The translations under genes and the position numbers were made by a program. 64,000 bases of DNA from Aphelocoma coerulescens (taxonomy: Eukaryota > Chordata > Aves > Passeriformes > Corvidae), in the NCBI RefSeq assembly GCF_041296385.1, contig NW_027183804.1:4154001-4218000 (forward strand), given 5' to 3'. The first letter of the stretch is position 1, and each line of letters opens with the position of its first letter. This document shows positions 1 to 10,900 of this stretch, piece after piece. The notes under the pieces were generated by a model. It had not been told where the DNA came from, made no database searches, and was given only the letters and a program-made list of their open reading frames with translations.

Positions 1-491
1 CCGAGGCCCAGCGAGCATTTCTCAGGTCGCAGGGCGGCCTGGAAAGGTGCTGGGGGGGATCATTCACCCCCCAGTGCGGTCCCAGTGGCTCCCAGGATTT
101 CCATGTCCGTGCTCCCAGCGCTGCTGCCAGCCCTGATCCGTGGGGATGGGAATGTCCCGCTCCCTTCCCGGGGCAGGCTCACACCTGAGCCAGGTGTGCA
201 GGGCAGGACCTTGCCCTGAGCCCAAGCCCTGTCCCCCCTGCAGGATCTGCTTCCCATCGGCCTCTTCCTCCTGCGGCCCCAAGCCCAGCTCGGTGCTGAA
301 CGAAGGGCGCTGGGCCGGGGTCATCCCCCGGCGGGGGCTGCGCACCCCCTCTGCCCCCTCCCCAAATTCCCTCCCGGGGCAGCAGGGGCTGGCTCAGGAG
401 CCCTGTGGGCAGGGAAAAGGGGGTGACACCGGGATGGGGGGGTCACACACGCTCTGGGGGGACACACACGGCCCCTGGGGACCCCCCTCAC
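1..491. other. GC-rich stretch without a confident gene
   Basis: No convincing gene is visible. If the class II beta transmembrane exon at 492-566 is real, this stretch would hold its intron and cytoplasmic/3' part on the minus strand, but I could not recognise a cytoplasmic tail. Open frames on both strands are stop-poor because of high GC and show no domain. Confidence 0.3.
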
Positions 492-566
492 CTTCTCCTG
501 CAGTGCCAGGAAGATGAACCCCAACATGGAATCCCCGATCCCCAGCAGCATCTTGGGGTGTGGGGT
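492..566 (-). pseudogene. MHC class II beta transmembrane exon remnant (probable)
   Basis: On the minus strand a 75-bp segment sits between an AG acceptor and a GTGAGG donor. It encodes the motif PKMLLGIGDSMLGFIFLAL followed by QEK. Class II beta chains of birds and mammals have a transmembrane exon of the pattern SKML-GVGGFVLGL-FL-LGL followed by a charged stop-transfer tail. The match in order and spacing is good, but the exon is shorter than usual (about 111 bp is typical) and the hydrophobic run is truncated before QEK. No beta-2 immunoglobulin exon was found between here and the signal-peptide exon at 4,041-4,111. It is therefore best read as a fragment of a decayed gene. The call rests on a short motif and could be wrong. 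Confidence 0.4.
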
Positions 567-1594
567 CTGGTGGCAGTTTTGGAGTCTGGGGAAGAGGCCC
601 TAAAACCCCCTCCCAGCCCTACAGCCACTCCCAGACCCCTCAAACCACCCCACAGCTCCTGGCCAGGACTCCCCCAACCACTCCCTGCATCATAAATGAC
701 CCCAAGAACCACAAAATTCTCTCCAAGCCACACAGCCCAGCCAAGATCACCAAAAGTCTCTCAGAGACCACCCTAAAAGGCCCCTCCAGGAACCACAAAT
801 GCCCTCAAGAGACACAAAAGCCCCTCCCAGTCCCCCAAGGAGCCCCCCAGACCCCCTCCCACCCCCCATGGCATCGACCAGGACAGGCTGGGGGACAGGA
901 GCATCCACAGCCCAGAGCAGCTCAGGCACTTCAGCAGCGATTTGGGCACTTTGGACGTCACACTCCAAAGGGAGAGACGCAGGGCAGGGACTGGGACAGA
1001 CAACCAGAATTCCTGTAGAATAGGTGGGCTCAGGTGGACACGTTCTGACAACACAAGTACAAGATTGTGGCCCCAGTCTGCCTGGCTTCACAGCCCCACA
1101 ACACTCAGATCCTCCCGAATATTCCTCTGAACCCCAAATTCAACCCCAAATTCCGGTAAAATGGTGCCGCTTTAGATCTCTTTGTTTAATTTCTTTATTT
1201 CTACCCCAATTTTGGTTGTTTCAGTGGGATTAACACAGAAATTACATAGGCTGCAGAAGATCTCCAAGATCATCCAGGGTTGCTTGATACCACCAGAAAA
1301 AACAATTGGACAGAGCAGATGAAAATTTTAGAGGGTAAAGGTAAAAAATCAGCTCTTCCCAATGAATTTCCAGTGTTGATCTGAGTCCCGATGGATGTTC
1401 CGGCCCCTGTGTTCATCCAGGTGCCTACAGGGATCCAGGAGAACGTGGAGAGCACCAGCCAGGGGTCTTCCCAACACAGATCACAGGGAATGTGGGTCAC
1501 CAGGGCTCTGCCAAACGTGGCTCCTCTGATGGGATATGGAGTTGGAGCAGAGGACAAAGCTCTTCCCGCAGTCGGGGCACTCGCAGGGCTTCCC
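567..1594. other. Intergenic; 3' flank of zinc-finger gene with a post-stop finger
   Basis: Mostly low-complexity, C-rich sequence with no recognisable gene. Immediately after the zinc-finger stop codon (minus strand, about 1,594 down to 1,525) the same frame continues with a complete C2H2 finger (CPDC, 12 residues, H, 3 residues, H). It would be finger 8 if the stop were absent. Bases 1,170-1,390 are more AT-rich and hold nothing recognisable. Confidence 0.4.
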
Positions 1595-2585
1595 TTAGCG
1601 GTGCCTCCGTTGGTGTCTGGTCAAGTGAGAGCTCCGGGAGAAGCTCTTCCCACACTGGGGACACTCATAGGGCCTCTCCCCAGTGTGGATGCGCCGATGG
1701 ATGATGAGGGTGGAGTTTTGCTTGAAGCCCTTCCTGCAGTCAGGGCAGCGGAAGGGCCTCTCATCCGTGTGAATCCGCTCGTGCAGGAGGAGAGTGGAGC
1801 TGGTCTGAAACCTCTTCCCACACTCAGGACACTCGTAGGGCCTCTCCCCAGTGTGGATGCGCCGGTGGCGGATCAGGTGGGAGCTGTGGCTGAAGCTCTT
1901 CCCACATTCCCCACACTCGTAGGGCCTCTCCCCAGTGTGGATCATCTGGTGGCAGATCAGGTGGGAGCTCTGTCTGAAGCTCTTCCCACATTCCCCACAT
2001 TCATAGGGCCTCTCCCCAGTGTGGATCATCTGGTGGCAGATCAGGTGGGAGCTCCGCCTGAAGCTCTTCCCACATTCCCCACATGTGTGGGGCTTCTCCC
2101 CATCGTGAAGCTGCTCATGAACCACCAGCTCTGGCCTCTGGCTGCATCTCCGGCCGCCTTCCCGGCACAGGGTGGGTCTTTCCTCCTCAGGGCACCCTGG
2201 GCTGCATTTGCAGCCCCTCATCCTGTGGGATCTCCAGGGCTTTTCCTCCCCGTTGGATTCCTGCGCCATGGAGCCGCTCAAAACGGCCTCTTCCACCAGG
2301 TTCTGCCCTGGGGATTTGTCCTCCCTGGGCTCCGTCCTCAGCTCCTTGTCTGGGGAGGAAGGACAAGGAGAGGATGGGATTTGCCTCCGTGCCACAGGGA
2401 AGGGGAAGGAGATCCCCCCAGTCCCTCCCCGGCAGGACGGCGTCAGCAGCGGGGTTGTCCTGCAGCCGGGGGCGATGCTGGGCTGGAGATGGAGCAGGAG
2501 AGAGGGGGAAAGGGGCACTGACTTCCTCCTCACCTGCCTGGGGGTCCTGGGGCATCTTCCTCTTCCTCACAGCCTCCTCCTCCAT
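1595..2585 (-). CDS. C2H2 zinc-finger protein, avian expanded family
   Basis: Probable nuclear DNA-binding transcription regulator. Two coding exons fit: exon 1 from 2,585 to 2,534, starting [10 protein letters not shown] and ending at a GTGAGG donor; exon 2 from 2,349 to 1,595 after a pyrimidine-rich CCCCAG acceptor. Joined, they give 268 residues in one frame. The N-terminal part contains the acidic motif [11 protein letters not shown] and the linker EEKPWRSH, typical of a large bird zinc-finger family without a KRAB box. There follow one degenerate finger ([16 protein letters not shown], first cysteine pair lost) and six intact fingers of pattern C-X2-C-X12-H-X3-H, joined by TGERPY-type linkers (one is TDERPF). 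The TAA stop lies directly after finger 7, and an intact eighth finger follows in frame, so the protein may be truncated relative to its ancestor. A further 5' non-coding exon is not excluded. Exact target and orthology cannot be told. Confidence 0.8.
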
Positions 2586-4040
2586 CTGGCCAAGGGTTGG
2601 GAATGGGAAATCCTGGTTTATGGAGAAACAAGGGATGAGTGTGTTGGGTTGGGGGTTCCTCCTGCCCAAGTCCACCTCTAGAAGTCACCGGGTACCTGGT
2701 GTCCATAAAACCAACAAAAAACCAAGACTGACTCCAAAAAAAGCCTCCAGGAGTTCCCCCTTTCCAGTCTCCTCACTTTGGGGTTCTGGGGGTCCCCCTT
2801 GTCAGGGCTGCTGGGGGTCCCGTGCGTCCTGGGGATCCCCCTCTCCGGGGTCCTGCTTAGGGATGCTGGGGGGTTTTGGGGCTCCCACAGGTCCCTTTTT
2901 TCCCAATTCTGCTTTGGCTCCCAGAGGTCCCAGGGTCCCCTCTTCAGCCTCCCTCCACTCCAGGCACTTGGGGCTCCCCCTTCTCCTCACTGCCCCTTTT
3001 AGGGCTGAGAGGTCCCAGCCCCACCTCATCTCCAGGCCCCCCCACCCCTCCAGGCTCTTGGGGGTCCCCCAGCTCTGGTATCGTCCCTCTCTGCTCTCCC
3101 CACTCCAGGGGTCCTGTGTTCCAGCCCCCAGCTCTCCTGGGGATCCCCAAACCCAATGTCCCACCCTGCCAGTACTGGGCGATCCTCACATGGACCTCCC
3201 AAGACCCCCAAGGGGCAATTATGGCTCAGCTTTGGAGTCCTGCAAGATCCACATGTCCCCTCTGGCCCAAAAAATCCCTCCCAGGGACATGCAAGGACAT
3301 CTGGGGCTCGATTCCAGAATCTGCAAGCTCCAAACACCCCTCCAAAAAAACCCCTCCTGCTGACCCCCCGATAGATTTGGGGTGAGCTCCCCCTCCCCGC
3401 TCACCTGCAGGATGGGGGGGAAGATGCTACCGGGGCTGGGGGTGCTGCGGACACAGTGGGCGGGCGGTGGAACCTCGTGGTTCTCCAGCTCCTCCTCCTC
3501 CTCTCTCCCTGCTCTTCCTCCCGCTCCTCCTCCACTCCCACCCTGCCCCCCCTTTCCCACCCCCTCTGCCCCACGGCTGCCGCAGCACCGGCTGCTGTGT
3601 GGGGGGAGCCCCCGATCAGCCCAGGGATGGACAGGGGGGTTGGGGACCCCCCCAGTGCGGATCCCTCCCTTCCCCAGAGCCCCAGGGAATCGCTCCAGGG
3701 CTCAGGTGCTGGGGGATAGAGCTGCACCCCCATGGAACCGCTCTTCTGCTGTCCCAACCCCACCTTTCCCTCCCCTCTCCTCCCCTTTCTCAGCGTTCCC
3801 CCAATCCACAGCCCCATTCCAGCTCAATTTGGGTGTCCCATCCCCACCCCGCTTTGCTTGGGGGTCCCAGCCCCCTCTTCCCCCCCACCTCCTTCTGCAC
3901 CTTCCCCATCCCCAATCCCCACCTCCCCTCCCCCGGCCTTGGTTTTGGGGGTTCCAGGCCCCTCCTGCTCCCTTTGGGGGTTCCATTCCCCATTTCGCTC
4001 CATTTGGGGTCCCAGACCCGCCCCCCTTCTCACCGCTCAC
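2586..4040. other. GC-rich, low-complexity intergenic or intronic sequence
   Basis: Dominated by C-runs on the plus strand. Long open frames here are composition artefacts. On the minus strand, the stretch from 4,040 down to about 3,400 is where class II beta intron 1 and the beta-1 exon would be expected, but no beta-1 domain sequence could be read. A weak resemblance to the end of a beta-1 exon around 3,480 is too short to support. Confidence 0.3.
3226..3440. repeat. Diverged duplicate, partner at about 4,723-4,944
   Basis: Both segments contain, in the same order, a GGCAATT/GGCATTT stretch, a CCTGCAAGATCCA stretch, GGGGCTCG, a CAAGCTCCAAA stretch, then GGGG-GAGCT-CCCCTCCCC followed by CACCTGC-GGATGGGGGG. 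They are clearly related but diverged, in direct orientation about 1.5 kb apart. The conserved CACCTGC end would be a splice donor on the minus strand, so the duplicates may be old duplicated exon/intron borders. Confidence 0.5.
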
Positions 4041-4111
4041 CCCGCGCCCGGGGGGGCTCCCAGCACCACCAGTGCCACCAGTGCGGCCCCAGCTGCCCCC
4101 ACACGCCCCAT
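4041..4111 (-). pseudogene. MHC class II beta chain exon 1 (signal peptide), orphan
   Basis: Reading the minus strand from the ATG at 4,111 gives a classical signal peptide, MGRVGAAGAALVALVVLG then APPGA, ending at a GTGAGC donor (exon end 4,041). Avian class II beta chains start with MGxGRVPAAGAVLVAL-type leaders, so the start, the hydrophobic core and the exon end all agree. The product would be the antigen-presenting class II beta chain at the plasma membrane, but no beta-1 or beta-2 exon follows on this strand before the zinc-finger gene at 2,585. It is either an orphan exon of a rearranged gene or a gene whose remaining exons were replaced. No convincing W/X/Y promoter boxes were seen upstream (4,112-4,300). 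Confidence 0.6.
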
Positions 4112-5570
4112 GCCCAGCGCCGGGCGCTGCCGACAGCCCCAAAGCAGCCGCGCTGTGCCCTGGGGGGTCCCCAGAGCGGCCCCGCCCCGCACGGCACTGG
4201 GAGCACCAGTCCGGACCAGTGCGGAGCGCGGGCGGGCGGCATCAGCCGTGCCCGGGCAGGGCCGGGCCCCGCGGGGCTCCCGCCCGCACTCGGCCCCCGC
4301 CGGGACAGCGCGGGGGGGCCCGGCCTGGCCGCCCCCACCTCCCCCTCCCCAAATTCCGCTCCGGGGGGCGCTGGGGGCGGGGGGGGCTCAGCTGGGGCCA
4401 GAGGTGCCGGAGCCACGTGTCCCCCGCTGCCAGCACCGCCCCCTCAGGATTAGGGGTGCCCCAAAACTCCCTCGGAGCTGGCGGATACCCCGCAGGCCCC
4501 TCAGGACTGGGGTCCCCCCGGCCTCATCATCCCCAACCTTCGCCTGCCTCATCCCAGGCCCCATCCCGCCCATCCCCCTCCGCCACACTTCATCCCACAC
4601 CCCAATCCACATCCCACCCTTCCCGGGCCCCATCCCGCCCCATCCCATTTCTCCCGGCAGCCGCCACCGGGACCCCCAAAACCCCGCGTGCCGGGGGCTC
4701 CCCAATATCCCCCAAGGGGCATTTGCGACTCACATTCGGAGCCCTGCAAGATCCAAACATCCGCCTCCCCCCCCGCCCCACCAAACCCCCCTTCCCCAGG
4801 AACTAACAAAGATATTTGGGGCTCGGTGCTGGAATCCTCCAAGCTCCAAAATCCCCTCTCCCGAAACAACCCCAGGCACCGCCCAAGATATTTGGGGCGA
4901 GCTGCCCCTCCCCGGTCACCTGCGGGATGGGGGGAGCGGTGTTCCCGAGGCCGAGAGCTGCAGACAGAGAGAGCGATGGATGCACATGGAGGCTCCTCTT
5001 CCTGCCCCCTCTGGCCCGCCTCTTCCTCCCGCCCTTCCCCTTTATCCCTCCTCTTCCTCCCGCTCCTGCTCCTCCAGCCGTCCTCCGTCCAGCAGCTGCG
5101 CTGCCGCCCCCAAACCTCGGGCTGGAGCGGGGGGTCTGGGACACAGCCCCGTGCTGGGGGGCAGAGCCGCTGCTGGGGCCATCGCTGTGTCCAGGGCATC
5201 CTTTGTGGCCCTCGTGCAGCTCCAGGCTCCCGAGGGCTCCCCGAGGCTTTCTGTGGCTGTCCCTGCTCCCCAAATCTGTCGCGTTTGATGCCCGAGCGCG
5301 GCAGCCCCGTGCCCTGTGGCAGCAGCCGGTGCCGGGACACAGCCCCGGGAGCTGCGCTAATGCCCGGCCGTGCCAGGAGGGACTGAGGGGAGGGGACTTC
5401 ATAAGGATCCCCCTCTGCGCCCCTGGCTGCGCACGGAAAGGTTCCTTAGTGCATGGCAGGGATTTTCCGGGGTTTCTGGGCTCGGCGGGGCCAAGGCGGC
5501 GGCAGCGGGAGCCGCGGGGCCCGGCCCGTGGGGGCGGCCGGGCTGGAAAAGTGCGCGGGGCCCCAGCGCG
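4112..5570. other. GC-rich upstream/intergenic region
   Basis: CpG-rich around 4,130-4,420, consistent with a promoter-proximal island of the orphan class II exon. From 4,723 to 4,944 it holds the second member of the diverged duplicate described at 3,226-3,440. Large open frames spanning it on both strands lack any recognisable domain and reflect base composition. Confidence 0.3.
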
Positions 5571-5720
5571 GTGCCCGAGGGCTGAGCGGAGCTGACGGGA
5601 ACAAGCCCCGGAACCTCCCGGTGCCCGAGGGCTGAGCGGAGCTGACGGGAACAAGGCCCGGAACCCCCCGGTGCCCGAGGGCTGAGCGGAGCTGACGGAA
5701 ACAAGCCCCGGAACCCCCCG
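5571..5720. repeat. Minisatellite, 50 bp x 3
   Basis: Three direct copies of a 50-bp unit starting GTGCCCGAGGGCTGAGCGGA begin at 5,571, 5,621 and 5,671, with only a few substitutions between copies. A partial fourth start (GTGC) follows at 5,721. Confidence 0.9.
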
Positions 5721-6240
5721 GTGCTGCTTTCTTAGTCACTGCGCAGCGGCCTCTCCGGGTGGGGCTCTTTTATAATTTTTCCTTCGAATCTCTATATTTT
5801 ACTCCATTCGCACCTCCCATCCCACGCCCTCCGCTGCGGCTCTTTCAGCGCCGGGCTCCTCGCCGGTCTCTCGGTGCAGCTCCTTCAGTGCCACGGGCCG
5901 GCGGAGACGCCCCTCGGTGCGGCTCTTTGATCGGATTTTCTTCTTTTCTCGGCGTTTTCTCTCGTTCCCAGCTCGCCCGTCCCGCCGAGCGGCTCCTCCC
6001 GCTGCTGCCGGGGATCGGACACCGCAGGCGGCCCCGGCCCCTTCCTCTTCTTCCTCTTCTTCCTCTTCTTCCTCTTCTTCCTCCTCGCTGCTGCCGGGGT
6101 TCAGCCCCCGCCGCCGCCCGGCTCCTTCTGCCGCTCCTGCCCGGCACGAAGCGGCGCTGCCGCTGACGGGGCCGGAGCGCGGCTGCCCCGCGGCTGCCCC
6201 GCGCCTCAGGGCCGGGCCGGGGAGTGACCGCACGGGTGGG
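5721..6240. other. GC-rich region with TTCCTC microsatellite
   Basis: No gene is supported. A (CTTCCT)n-like tract occupies about 6,041-6,085 and produces glutamate- or serine-rich artefact frames. CpG density is high from 5,850 onward, and short GGTGCGGCTCTTT-like motifs recur near 5,834, 5,872 and 5,916, suggesting a decayed tandem repeat. Confidence 0.35.
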
Positions 6241-6402
6241 GAGGGACCCCCGCTGGCCAGGGCAGGGACTGACCCCATGGGAGGGACCCCCCGCTGGCCA
6301 GGGCAGGGACTGACCCCATGGGAGGGACCCCCCGCTGGCCAGGGCAGGGACTGACCCCATGGGAGGGACCCCCGCTGGCCAGGGCAGGGAGTGACCCCAT
6401 GG
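6241..6402. repeat. Minisatellite, 40-41 bp x 4
   Basis: Four direct units begin GAGGGACCCC at 6,241, 6,281, 6,322 and 6,363 and end CCCCATGG. They differ only in one C of the C-run and one base in the last copy. Confidence 0.9.
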
Positions 6403-6623
6403 GAAAGACTCCGAGAATTCTGCTCCCAGAGATCATTCCTGCTCACACTGACCCTTGTAGAAAGGGGCCATCGTTCCAGGCAGCCTGTACTGAGCATGTG
6501 GCTCCTGAGCGGGCTTTGTTGTTTAGGAAACCTGCTCAGGCTTTTCCATTCTTTCCTTGCAAACAGGAAAACTTCTCCTGGGCCTGTGTGCAGGCAGAGC
6601 CCTGAGGAGAGCAGGTGGCACAT

Positions 6624-7935
6624 TGTAGTGGGTTGAGTTCGTAACCGGGCGGAAACACCAATTAAGTGCAGTGGTTTCGGTTCAAAATATTCATTACTTA
6701 CTTATTGTCCTTCTGTGAGATAAGAATTAGGAGAAAAGCAAAGCAGGCACAAACCTCAAACAGCTGCAGTACAATGAAAGGGTTTTATATACTAATAGAA
6801 TTAAAAGTAAAGAGAAAATAACAAAAAAAATTAAAGCAAAATTCCAAAATTCCCCCCCCCCTCTTTTCCAGCACTTCTCTCCTTTTACCCAACTCACACA
6901 AAGGATAACAGAACATGGGATGTTAGTCAGTGTTCCAGTTCTTTAAAAGTCTCTCTCTTATGCTTAAGGAAAAAAGGGGTTTCTTCAGTTGCACATGGTT
7001 CCCAAAGTGCCACCAACAGCAGACCCGCCCGGAAACAATCAATCTGCTGTGGTGTAAACATCTCTCCCATGAAAAATCTCACAGTTCCTTTCACACTGCA
7101 AACCACGGGCCATCACATGGGGTTATTAACCTTGTTAAGGATAAGTTATTTTGGCCTGCACACAAAGGCTTTCTTCGCCACAAGTCTCTAAAAGCCTCTC
7201 ACTGCTTCTCTATAGCCTGGCATAGGCACTCTTCACAATCTTCACAGGCCACACGAGGATTCTCCATCCCCCCATGTTCTTCAAATGGATTAGAGACAAA
7301 CAGTTTGTGATATTACAGTTTCTTACCACGGCCTGCAGGAAGTTCTTTAAGCTGCGCGCGAGAATCCCAGCACCGCCCTCTTTTCTCCCGTCGCCATGCT
7401 CAGCTCCGTCCCACAGGACTCACTTTCTCTTCCTCTCTGACTCTGAGGCTGCCACGTTGAAGAGTGTTCTTGTTCGGGCTTTACGGTGGAGAAAGCCTCG
7501 CTCCCTTTGTGCTGCTGGCTGCATGGTGTCCCCTTCAGTTCAGCACGAAGTGTGCTGGCTGCAGAAAGGAGGCTCCGCCGGCTCCCGCTGGCTCCGCCGG
7601 CTCCGCATGGAGAGGAGAGGGACCCGCCTGTCCCCAGAAGCCGCGCTGGATGGGTTTAGCTCTGAGCAGTCCATGGCTGGTTTTAGCTGCCTGCGGCTCT
7701 GGGACAGTCCCCCACAGCGACCCAGGGTCCGTGCCGCGGCGTTGGGAAAGGGGGGAAGGGGCAGTGGCCCCGGCCCGGCGGGGCCTGGAGGCTCGGAGCC
7801 CACCCCCCGCTACCTGCCAGACGGCGAGCTCCGACTAAAGGAAATCCCACCTTTCCGTGCGGTTTAAACATGTAAATTGTGAGAAGCGTCATTGGTCTAA
7901 AAGTCTGTCCATCAACTCAGGTTCAACCCACTACA
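6624..7935. mobile_element. Endogenous retroviral LTR (probable solo LTR)
   Basis: The segment begins TGTAGTGGGTTGA and ends TCAACCCACTACA, a perfect 13-bp inverted terminal repeat in a 1,312-bp sequence with TG...CA ends as in retroviral LTRs. The TGTAGTGGGTTGA start is, as far as I recall, common among avian ERV LTRs. No internal retroviral genes adjoin it, so it would be a solo LTR. The flanking bases (GCACAT before, GGAACC after) do not form a target-site duplication, so the ends may have been rearranged. A simple fold-back element is the alternative. Confidence 0.55.
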
Positions 7936-7962
7936 GGAACCAAGTGTGCACTGTTTTACAGC

Positions 7963-8520
7963 GGGGCCTCGTGGCACCCAGGACACCACTGTGACACAAT
8001 GGAATCTCACAGAACCAAGGCTCCAGTGTGACACAGAGGGGCCTCGTGGCACCCAGGACACCACTGTGGCACAATGGAATCTCACAGAACCAAGGCTCCA
8101 GTGTGACACAGAGGGGCCTCGTGGCACCCAGGACACCACTGTGACACAATGGAATCTTGGGGAACAAAGTGTCACCTTCAAACACAGCGGGGCCTCATGG
8201 AAGCCAGGTGCCACTTGGACATTGCCAGGGCACGTGGATCTCAGTGTCCACTGTGACACAGCACAGCCCCATGGAACTCAGCAGGCCATTGTGACAACAT
8301 GGAATCTCATGGATCCAAGGCTCTACTTTGACAAGGCGGGGCCTCAGAGGACGCAGGTGCCACTGGGCCATCGCCAGCTCCTGTGGAATCCAGTGTCCAT
8401 TGGGACCCAGCGCAGCCTCAGGGCAACCTGGGGACCAGTGTGGGACAATGGAATCTCATGGAACCAAGGGTCACTTGTGACAGAGAGGGACCACATAGAA
8501 CACAAGGGCCACTGTCGTGG
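7963..8520. repeat. Minisatellite, ~75 bp period, degenerate
   Basis: GGGGCCTC recurs at 7,963, 8,038, 8,113 and 8,189, with CACTGTGACACAATGGAATCT-type blocks between. Increasingly diverged units (GGAATCTCATGGA, GGGGCCTCAGAGG) continue to about 8,510. The first three units are nearly identical. Confidence 0.85.
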
Positions 8521-9395
8521 TTTGACACTGCTTATAATACCAGCTACTCATGAAAATCATCACAAAGGGCTCATGAGTTGAGATAAGGATTGGGATAAAA
8601 ACATTCTAAGTTCAAAACACGCTCAAACTTAAAGGTATAAAGTAAATTTATTATTAACAGAGTAGGATAATGAGGAAGAAAATAAACCTTTCAAACACCT
8701 TTTTTCCCCTCCATCCCCTCCCTCTTTCCCTCCAACAGCACAGGGAGACAGGGCCTGGGAGTGTTCAAGCCAGTTCATCCCTCGAGATCTTTCTTCAGGT
8801 CCCTCAGGGAGGGGAGTCTCTTTCTTCTGGTGTGCCATGGGCTCCTTCCCATGGGAGACAGTTCTCTGTGCACTTCTCCAGCATCTTTCTAATTTCACGA
8901 GTATCAGTCCCGCCCAGCCTGCTGTAACCTGAGTCCCTCCCACGGGCAAAACAGCCTTCCCAAAACTGCAGGTGTGGGTCATTAGTCCATGGGGTGTAGT
9001 CTTTCAAGGATCAGCTGCTTCAGTTTGGAAGCAAGGGCCCTCTTTCTCTGTCTCTGGAAGCAGGAGCCCTCTCTCCCTGTTCAGGTCTCCCCCTGGATTA
9101 CAGCTTTTGTAGCATCCACCCGCTCCAGCGTGAGCACCTTTTCCCACGGGCTGGGAGTGGATCTCTGTATCACCCCGTGGACTTCATGGATCCCAGGGAG
9201 ACAGTTTGTTTTATCCCAGTCCTCACCACGGCTTGCAGAGAAAATCCCGACACCAACACTGGGAGCATCTCCTGCCCCTCTTTCTTTCCACTGACCTTGG
9301 TGCTGCCAAGTTGTCTTGCTCTACATGTCCTCACTTCCTCCTCTTTCTACGACTAGGAGGAAAAAACTGCTGCTCGTAAATGAAGTGTAAACATG
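8513..9395. mobile_element. Truncated LTR related to the 6.6-7.9 kb LTR
   Basis: It starts TGTCGTGGTTTGACAC, a TG-type LTR start. Internally it resembles the 6,624-7,935 LTR: both have a CACCACGGC-TGCAG block, a following AATCCC-CACC block, a CTCTTTCTTTCC/ACTCACTTTCTC block, a GAGGCTGCCA/TTGGTGCTGCCA block, and then GTAAACATG near the end. No matching inverted 3' end was found, so it looks 3'-truncated. Boundaries on the right are approximate. Confidence 0.4.
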
Positions 9396-10900
9396 TTAAG
9401 AATAACCTTTCTATGCAGATATTAACTAGTTAACATTATAACTGGGGTCAAAGTTACAAGATGCTAATATAGCTTGAGTTATAAGATACCTGTATAATCT
9501 GGATCATAACCTCCTGTACAATGTAATAGCTGGTACAGGGTTAACTGCTGTTCCTAAGTGCCATTGCCAACGAATGCCACCAGTTCCGGGATTTCTGCAG
9601 GGTTTCGCAGCACGGAGAAGTTGATTTGGTCTCGGTGCTGCCCCGGGCAATCGTTTGCCGTGTTTGCCCTGCCGGCCCCGTGGCCCCGCTGCCCCTGCGC
9701 GGGCGGTCGCAGCCGCCGTTCAGCGCCTCTCTTCATGCGGGCGCTGAGAAGGAGAAGCCGCCGCCGCCGCCGCCCCGGCCTTTCTGCTCGCAGCGCGGCT
9801 GGCTAACAGCGGCCAGGCAGGCCAAGCTCGCCGCTTCATCTGTCCTCGATCACTCACTGGGCTTGAGGAGATCCTTGGTAAATGATGCCCGGGAAGCCTG
9901 TGAAAACCGGAGTCAATCTGATTTTACCACCCGTGTGCTGTAATGCAGCCTCCAAAAGGAGCGATGCTTTTCTGCACCTGTGCACACACGTGTCTAAAGC
10001 ACGTGAATCCTCCATTAGCTCCACATTCATTCTGAGGCTTTGCACCCAACTGTTGATTTGGTCCTGATGTTGCTCATTTTAGCTTCAATGGTTGCAAAAC
10101 AAAGCAGATCAGAGGAAACAAGAAATAAAAATTTTTTTAAAAAACCAAGAACACCCACTGACAGCACTGCAGAAGATTTTTTCATAGTATAGTTTTTTAT
10201 TAAATCTTCTGTCAGTAGATATGTTCCTCCTAATTCCTTTATGCCTTTTGAACCACAGCTATTTATCATTATTCCTTTTTAGTATTTGTTATGCTTTTTA
10301 AACCCCATGTATAACAGGCTGATGCAATCAGAAGTAGTTTTCTATCCCAAATAGACTGAAAAACTCATTTCTTCATCCCAAAGAGACTAAAGCCGGTGTG
10401 TTTGGCGTCCCATCTCCCACAGCCGGTCCCGGTATCTCCGCAGGGGATTTCTGCCCTGGGGCAGCCCCGTGGCCATGGTGACACCCTGAAACATAGATTT
10501 AAAAGAAACAGAAAGATTTTAATTATAGGCTAGCTGTGTTGAAATGAGTTAGAATAAGAAAGAATTTGAGCTGGACTAGAGTTAATTAAACTAATTAAGA
10601 GAAAATAATAAGAGATTTGAAATGGTTTTTAAGATGTCAGTAATTGATTACGGAATAATTGATGATCTGTCATTTGTATGTTTAGCTGTGCTTAGAACGA
10701 GGAACAGAAATATTGATCAGTTGGTGTAGGGAATAAGGACAATTCCCAATTTCCTCCCTCTGTGGGAACCTATTCAAGAATCAGGCAAGAGGAAATTTGG
10801 AGGTCACTAAAGTAATTAAGGTTGTTAAAGTTCAGAAAGGCAAAAAAGGTGCAAGTGAGGGAGATGAGCTTACTTCATCTGACCACATCAGGTGGTCCCT
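9396..10900. other. Left flank of the tandem array, no confident gene
   Basis: AT-rich sequence with a GC-rich island at about 9,620-9,810 that includes a (CCG)n tract and could be a decayed promoter or first exon. No domain is recognisable in any frame. The last bases before 10,901 are unique to this left edge; in later units the same position is occupied by the end of the preceding unit. Confidence 0.35.

Noticed and set aside
3382..5288. Very long plus-strand open frames (474 and 518 codons) in the GC-rich left part
   Set aside because: Proline/serine/alanine-rich, overlapping in several frames, no domain; explained by stop-poor GC composition.
6041..6085. Glutamate-repeat protein on the minus strand
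   Set aside because: Produced by a TTCCTC microsatellite; no gene structure around it.
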